In this document: one piece after another, positions 58,290 through 64,000 of the stretch
Numbering within the stretch: position 1 is the first letter of the stretch
Layout of the letters: every line of letters begins with the position of its first letter
Assembly: GCA_013420905.1 (NCBI GenBank)
Contig: JAAXNY010000005.1
Coordinates: 2,976,001-3,040,000, forward strand
Source of the DNA: Collybia mongolica
Lineage: Eukaryota > Basidiomycota > Agaricomycetes > Agaricales > Clitocybaceae
Direction: 5' to 3'
Length of the DNA: 64,000 bases
Program-made: the position numbers and the translations under genes
The notes under the pieces: model-generated
Database searches by the model: none
Told to the model about the DNA's origin: nothing
The model's input: only the letters and a program-made list of their open reading frames with translations

Positions 58290-60031
58290 CTAAGGTTCAG
58301 GATAAGATGGGAGCACTGCAGGAGTATGAAAAGGGGTATCAGCGGGGCGCTCGTTGAAAGCTGCTGGGTTCACCCATACCGAGTACGAATACATTGCTAG
58401 GTGCCATCTAAAGAAAGTTGTAGCCATTGAATATTCATGACAAACGATCAGCTTACGGTGTGATCGCGACTTGGATCGGCCCCCCCACCCCAAATAGGGC
58501 GATCATCTCGAAGAGAAGAGTAGCTACACGGAAATAACATATCAGATCAATTAAAGTATACGATCTGCATTAATAATACTGACCAGATGTCCTGCATTTA
58601 AATGCACAGATGAATGATCGTCCAATGAAAGAGAAGTATTAATCTACGCACAGGGCAAAAAACATGCTTCCGTCGTGGGCGAAAGCGACCAGGATGGGTG
58701 ATAACATGCCCACATTTTTGTAACTCTTCCATGTCAGCTTCCCATACAACCGCTGAATGTTTTCAACCAACTTCTTCAAAGTCATAGCAAGGAAAACCAC
58801 TGGAAGTAATCAGAACGGTTCATCTGATAAAAACCAATTGCTAAGAGGGACCATAACTTACAGGAAAGTGCGAAATTCAAGACGCTGGCGAGTTTCTATA
58901 AACAAGAGAAGCGCGTCATTTGATGTAATTATTGAACTTACTAGGAGATAAGATTGTATTTCAGGCTGGGAACCTGGGTTGCGCATCCAAGGTATGGGGG
59001 AGGTACCACTGCAATTCCCCTGATGAGCTCCTTTGCCAGCGATGCATTGGCCCATTGGTTTATCTAGACATGAAAGTAATGTACCAACGATCAGTGATTT
59101 AAGCAGGAGGCGGTGCTTACGGAAAGGTCAACTTTGAAGGTTTAATCAGAATCGTCAATCTGTTAACGCCAACTGAACTCACCGAAGACCAACGAGGCGA
59201 GAACAGTGAGAACTAGAACGCGGAGTTCAAAGCCTCCCCCGCAACTCTTGAATTAACCTTACACACACCTAGCTTGCTCCGATCATATAATGCGAAGATC
59301 CGCAGGAGCAGAACGGTGTCCACAGCCAATAGATGTATGCAAGGAACTCTGCAAAGAAGACAGTTCAGCTTGAGGGTACCAGAGGGTAAGATGTATTTGG
59401 GTTCGTACGCCGCGACACTCCATAAATAATACCCTTTGCATCTTTCATATAATTGACTCGCGTGAGGACCATAAATATATAGGAGGGAAAGGGCATTACG
59501 TCTGTTGTGAAATGAGTGAAGGAGCTGAAGACACTGAGGATGAATTTACCTGATAACCAAGGTCAGCGGAGGTCCAGCTATATACTATCCGTAATGATCA
59601 ATATCAAAACATCGCGTTGATGAGCATTGACATACACGTAGCGAGAGCTCTGTTGGATATTAGACTTCGGAAAACCGATATAGAATAGACACACACATGA
59701 TATTGATGAGACTGTAATACCTCACAAAAAAATACAGCATCGTAACGAGCGACTGCTTTGATCGCCATATATATTTAACCTATATCAATGGTATATCAGC
59801 CAATATCGTGAAAGTGGTACTTCGTATAGGCGCAACTGACCTCCTGGGGAAAAGAAAGCACTATATCATACGTGCAAAACGTCAAGGCTGCTACTATTGG
59901 TCAAATCAGATGAGTGTAGCAGTTGGCAAAAATATATTCTGGAAAAACCTACCAACAGCCGCCACAGCTCTTTGGTTTTCTGACACCGCTACGGTAAACT
60001 CGGCGATGAGTTCTGCTGGCGATTTGCTCAT
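58290..60031 (-). CDS. DUF6533-type multi-span membrane protein
   Basis: A basidiomycete-type integral membrane protein of the large DUF6533 family, function unknown. Exons were recovered by motif. The start is MSKSPAELIAEFTVAVSENQ. Next is the first helix with the family pattern VAALTFCTYDIVLSFPQEVK, then YIWRSKQSLVTMLYFFVRYY and SLINIM. Next is a helix ending LAVDTVLLLRIFALYDRSKL, then FELRVLVLTVLASLVF. VVFLAMTLKKLVENIQ, LVAFAHDGSMFFAL (the family's RDG-like block, here HDG), and a last helix near IALFGVGGPIQVAITP follow. The tail is hydrophilic (WHLAMYSYSVWVNPAAFNER, ending PSYPEP). About nine small exons are needed, most under 150 nt, and two joins (around 59500-59640 and 58930-59040) are not settled. 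The gene could still be intact or have recent damage there. It is divergent from the Cyc2-like gene. Confidence 0.65.
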
Positions 60032-60378
60032 TTTCGTCTTTCCAGGGAGAAGAGATATCACATATCACATCTTGAACGTACTTGCAGTGGCTTTTTATAC
60101 CTTGGTAAGATTACAATATACTGAGTCCGGGAATTAACACAGCATTCCCTTGATCATGATGAAAATCAGGATCACTGATAGGCGGAAATCAGCAGGGGAA
60201 GTGACATGCATCGCGATGATTGAGTATCATTTGCTGTTGATGGCGACAATCCATAACGCGCTGTATGATTTTGAGGTACGCCACGACCTGTCAGTGTGCA
60301 CATGTCACAAAACGTGTGTCAATAATGTCATCGTCACGCGACCAGAAGATTTTTGGAAAATCTCAAGTGCGATCAATA
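60032..60378. promoter_or_regulatory. Divergent promoter region DUF6533 / Cyc2-like gene
   Basis: 347 bp between two divergent starts. Open frames here lack motifs. No named site was recognised. Confidence 0.45.
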
Positions 60379-61583
60379 ATGTTCAAGCGCTGCTTTCCTC
60401 CCCATGCTTTCGCTGAAAGTTCGCTCGATAGACTAAAGTGGAGACCGCCGACTCGGAAAATCTCTAAAACTTCATATTTCCCCAGTAATACCCGTTATAC
60501 ACGGGTGCTCCCAGCAGTCCTTGGGCTCGGAGTATTAGCTGGGGCTTCTGTTTACCTGTTCTACCCAGACGCTTCTAGGTCGGCGCCCTCGTCGACAAAA
60601 AAGACACTCTCAGCTTCACACTTTACTCCAACGATAATCACTTCTAATGAGCCTTGTGGCCCTGACACAAAGCTATTGGAGCTCACAGTCCCATCGCACC
60701 TGCTGCCCCCCCGTAGCCCCTCAATTTCACATTTCACTCCCATCTGGTCAGTCTTCATAAAGGACGACGATATACAAGTAGAACGACCTTATACTCCCTT
60801 GGAAGGAGTTGATAAGCATGGCCGCATGCTCTTTTGGATCAAGAAGTATCCCAAAGGCGAAGTTGGGCGGTGGTTGCATTCCAAGGACCTCGGCGAACAA
60901 GTGGAATTACGTGGCCCTTTAACAACATGGCCCTGGAAGGATGATGTTTGGGATGAAATTGTCATGGTGTGTAGGATGTATATCATACAACATCCAACAT
61001 CGTACTCATGGCATCGCATCTTAGATTTCGGGAGGTACAGGCATAGCCCCGTTCTACCAACTGTTGCATTCCCTAAAGTCTTTTCAATCTAATAATTCCT
61101 CTCCGGATACACATTTCACGCTGTTACATTCTTCTCGGTCCCCTGCCGACCTTCCACCACCAAGGATCCTCGATACACTTTCTACAATCGCCTCTCAGTA
61201 TCCTGACAAGTTTACGCTCCACCTTTTCGTAGACTCTATGGATGACTCATCTGATCGGAAACCTGAGCAAATGGTTCAAGTGGGCCGTATAGGAAAGTTC
61301 GCAATTGAGCAAAGCCTTGGCTTGCACAGGAAGGGCTCTTGGTGGGACAAGATCGCTTCCAAGCATGTAGCAACCGTAACACCACCAAAGAAAACGCTGT
61401 TTCTAGTATGTGGTCCTGACTCGTGGGTGTTTTGTTATTTCCTGCTTCATCTCATGTTCATTTCTAATTATCAGCATGATCAATGCGATTTCTGGACCAT
61501 ATGGAAGGAATTTTTCGCAAGGCTCTGTTGGCGGTGTTCTTGGCGAGATGGGCTTTACTTCCAAAGAGGTGTGGAAACTATAA
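60379..61583 (+). CDS. Mitochondrial FAD/NAD oxidoreductase, Cyc2 / cytochrome-b5-reductase-like
   Basis: A ferredoxin-reductase-fold flavoprotein. The N-terminus is basic and lacks acids in its first residues (MFKRCFPPHAFAESS, then RLKWRPPTRKISKTS), followed by one membrane segment (VLPAVLGLGVLAGASVYLFY). That is the layout of an inner-membrane protein such as Cyc2, which helps haem attachment to cytochrome c. The FAD site is ERPYTPLEG (RPYT block) with GEVGRWLHSKDLGEQVELRG. The NAD site is SGGTGIAPFYQLL, split from the first part by an intron at about 60967-61026. The end has LVCGPDS joined to MINAISGPYGRN after a second intron, the usual C-GPD.M pattern. Three exons, roughly 360 residues. 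The start at 60379 gives the best presequence; an in-frame ATG at about 60322 would add 19 residues. Cyc2 versus a general NADH-cytochrome b5 reductase is not settled. Confidence 0.85.
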
Positions 61584-61793
61584 CTTTGGGCCATTATAGC
61601 CTACCAAATCCTTGAAGGCATATAATTGGATGGTGATTGAACTGAAATCGGACTACGTGTGTCTACCTTGATGGTGCTTGCTCCACCCTATTTCTTGATA
61701 CTTTTGGCAGTTTTAGACATCCAAATGTATGGTAGTATACTCAACATAATAGGATCCTTATACAAATACATAATGATACATGGCTATTCATTC

Positions 61794-63520
61794 TCATGCA
61801 GCATCGGCTGGGAAGTCAGGACCTGAAATGATGGCCTTAATTACTCCTTTACCATCTTCAGTCTTGCCTGAACGTGTAGCTTTGAATGCAGCAATAGCTT
61901 CATCAAACGTGAAACTGGATGGATCGTGTCAAAGATAGGCTGACATCCGTCAATAAAGACTCCAAACATACCGATGAGTGACAAGAGGCTTCAGGTTAAT
62001 CTTGCCTTGGGCGACCAGAGCAATCGCGAGAGGGTAATCGCCAGCCTGGCAGTAACACTTAGAAACTCGGAGGAAGAAGAAGAACATATAGGGGTACCCC
62101 ATAGCGGAACGAGCCCTTGTATGTCAACTCCTTCGTAGTCACAAGCCCGATGTTAATCGTAACATTAGGGTTCCCCATACCAACCTTTTGCTATTAATGG
62201 GGCTCTTGTCATGATTAAATGTGAGTGTAAATTACCTGAACAAATGTTCCACCTGCTTTAGCAATGTACAAGCCCGTTTGGATGGAGACCTCTGCTCCAC
62301 TGGCATCGATGACCAAGTCAATTGCTCTGTTCCCTCTTTCCTCGATTCCAAGCTGCTTTTGCATATTCTCAGCATTGCGTCGGCTATAATCTATCTTGCT
62401 CTCGCCATCGAGAGGTGCCACAGGAAGATAGACATCTGTTGCCGCGTATTTCTTTGCGAACTCGAGACGGGAAGGCACAATGTCCACCGCAATGATGCGA
62501 GAGGCCCCGAGAGCCTTGGCTACAGCCATGCAAAGGAGGCCTACAGGTCCACAACCGAAAATCGCGATGGATTGATTGGCACGGAATCCTCCCAAGTTGG
62601 ATACGGAATGGATGCCCACAGAAAGAGGCTCCATCTAGACAAGGTGAGACGCCTATTCAGTGACGAAAGTTGGAATACCTACCATGGCCCCATCTTCAAG
62701 AGTCACATTGTCAGGGAGAGGATAGGCAAGGTCCGCAGGTAGACGGTAGTAGCGTCCAAGAGTGCCGTCATATGGGGGAGTCGCAGCAAAAATTATATCA
62801 GTACAGAGCTAAATGATTATAATGTGATCAGCATTGTGCGGACATGGAGGGAGATATAAACACATACGTTGTACCGACCGGCCTTGCATTCCTCACACGA
62901 TCCTATTTTCATGTTCAGCATCAGATGGTACCAAATGGATCAAGAGTCACTCACGGCAGGTTGCGCCTGGCTCCATCGCAACACGGTCGCCGACCTTCAG
63001 GTTCTTGACTTTGGGGCCCACTGAGATGGAAGGGTCAGCCAAGGGGATATTTGTTTAGGTGCATTTTTTCGACCTTTTGAAATGATGCCAGCGGACTCGT
63101 GCCCCAAAACCTTCCTCCGAAAATGAGCCAACGTTAAAAGGACATGTTAGACTGACATACCATGGGATTTTTAACAATAAAATCACCGATTCGTCCTTCA
63201 ACGAGGTAATGTACCTTGGCATATCAGAGTGAGGTTCCGGAGTGGATTCAGAGGAAGGTACAAAGTACATCTGAACCGCATATTCCTAATAGACAAAGAA
63301 GGGTGAGGGTGTGTCTTGTATGGGGGGGGGATGTGCTCGCCAGTCTTCTTTACTTCAACCAGAACCTCATCGCCAGAAACTTAAAGTAATGGTTAGATTA
63401 GATTTACAAATATACGTCAGTGGCATTCTAGATGGATCAATACTTACTCTCAGGAATGGGGCGTTGCTCGTATGCCACGTCATCTACGGCGCGCAAGACG
63501 AAAGATGGGTTATCGACCAT
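61794..63520 (-). CDS. XYL2: D-xylulose reductase (xylitol dehydrogenase)
   Basis: A zinc-dependent, NAD-linked medium-chain dehydrogenase of the sorbitol/xylitol group; it oxidises xylitol to D-xylulose in pentose use. It starts MVDNPSFVLRAVDDVAYEQR. Zinc and substrate blocks are KKTGICGSDVHYLVEGRIGD (catalytic Cys), VLGHESAGIISKVG (His-Glu pair), DRVAMEPGATCRSCEECKAG (structural or degenerate zinc loop, followed by RYNLC) and FAATPPYDGTLGRYY. Further on are AMMEPLSVGIHSV, the Rossmann motif IFGCGPVGLLCMAVAKALGA with the acidic switch IAVDIV, indicating NAD, and the C-terminal YPLAIALVAQGKINLKPLVT. About ten exons. Read against the family, one intron (63286-63340) uses GC-AG. The start at 63520 directly opens the family N-terminus. 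The gene converges with the Cyc2-like gene. Sorbitol or L-arabinitol dehydrogenase activity cannot be excluded. Confidence 0.92.
63286..63340 (-). other. GC-AG intron in xylitol dehydrogenase gene
   Basis: These 55 nt begin GCGAGC and end CTATTAG. Their removal yields KKTG-ICGSD, containing the catalytic zinc-binding Cys. A GT upstream (GTAAAG) would delete conserved residues. Confidence 0.7.
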
Positions 63521-64000
63521 TAGGATGGGTGTAGGATGAATGTAGATCAGAAAAGCTAGGTATTCCAAAATCGTTAAAGAGCTCCGGGCTCATTGACGGA
63601 CCGTCTGACCCGGGAACGGGAAAAACGGCGACAACTCGGACAAACCAGAAACCGTAAAATATTCTGCAAGGTTGCCAAGCTACTGGCAGGAGAATTGCTG
63701 AGAAGTGGACCCATGGTCAGTTGCTCAAAATGCGGGGAATTTGAAGTCTATGCACATACATAAACTTCGAAAACTCAGGGTCGGCCCGTTGCCCAGACTC
63801 ATGATGAGGGAGGTTTGAATGTATATAAACAAGACGAATTCCAACACAGTAGCTGTCCAAACACGACTTCCAAGTAGGGCGATGATCAACACTCCCCTAT
63901 TCCCCACTTCCCAGTCCAACCGACTGCCTTTGGACATTAAAAGAAAGGTTCCAGCCTCCCAGTTACCCACTCCTTTCCCTTCTTACTTCTACTCTTTTGC
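63521..64000. promoter_or_regulatory. Upstream region of xylitol dehydrogenase gene
   Basis: No gene is seen in these 480 bp. One CCCCAC (63903-63908; GTGGGG on the gene's strand), which fits the SYGGRG consensus of the carbon-repressor CreA/Mig1, lies about 385 bp before the start codon. A single such site is weak evidence. Confidence 0.35.

Noticed and set aside
59808..60416. Plus-strand open frames of 109 and 88 codons
   Set aside because: No motifs; they overlap the first exons of the minus-strand DUF6533 gene and its promoter.

Overview
This window is nuclear DNA of a filamentous fungus, almost certainly a basidiomycete of the Agaricomycetes type. The genes are dense and on both strands. 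Nearly every gene is broken by many introns of about 50-60 nt. The gene set is basidiomycete-like (a DUF6533 membrane protein, a DUF2985 membrane protein, an Ste14-type methyltransferase), and mobile DNA sits in clusters. No rRNA, tRNA or CRISPR was found. All exon-intron structures were deduced by hand from splice sites, frame and family motifs.

Left arm (1-13066): the degraded 3' part of a pogo-type transposase (1-1288), a pyrimidine 5'-nucleotidase-like HAD phosphatase, a small helical protein, a 1.6 kb stretch with no convincing gene, a ceramide synthase, a Rex3-type RNA exonuclease, a PHAF1/UPF0183 protein, and DPB2 (DNA polymerase epsilon subunit B) with two MluI-box motifs upstream.

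Transposon island (13067-25280): about 12 kb of layered mobile DNA. It holds a 390-bp Tc1-type remnant; a roughly 6.6 kb LINE bounded by a 15-bp target-site duplication, with an A17 tail, several nonsense codons and a damaged RT, itself carrying a possible solo LTR; a complete, apparently intact Tc1/mariner element (DD34E transposase, 211-bp terminal inverted repeats); and a 749-bp non-autonomous CACTA-like element.

Right arm (25281-64000): a very large FMP27/Hobbit (BLTP2) bridge-like lipid-transfer protein, a DUF2985 membrane protein, URA3, PUS7, an MFS transporter, a GT32 mannosyltransferase resembling the inositol-phosphorylceramide enzymes, a Swt1-like PIN endonuclease, PCF11, ribosomal protein L9 (uL6), an Ste14 methyltransferase, a mitochondrial EF-G2 (Mef2), an unrecognised charged protein, a DUF6533 membrane protein, a Cyc2/cytochrome-b5-reductase-like flavoprotein, and a xylitol dehydrogenase.

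The genes are mostly housekeeping and form no single pathway. Two (ceramide synthase and the GT32 enzyme) belong to sphingolipid synthesis, and several act in RNA metabolism (REX3, PUS7, SWT1, PCF11). Many neighbours are divergent with very short shared promoters. Three introns appear to use GC-AG splice sites. The least expected feature is the Tc1 element, in which every terminal repeat carries a second, inverted copy of its own outer end.
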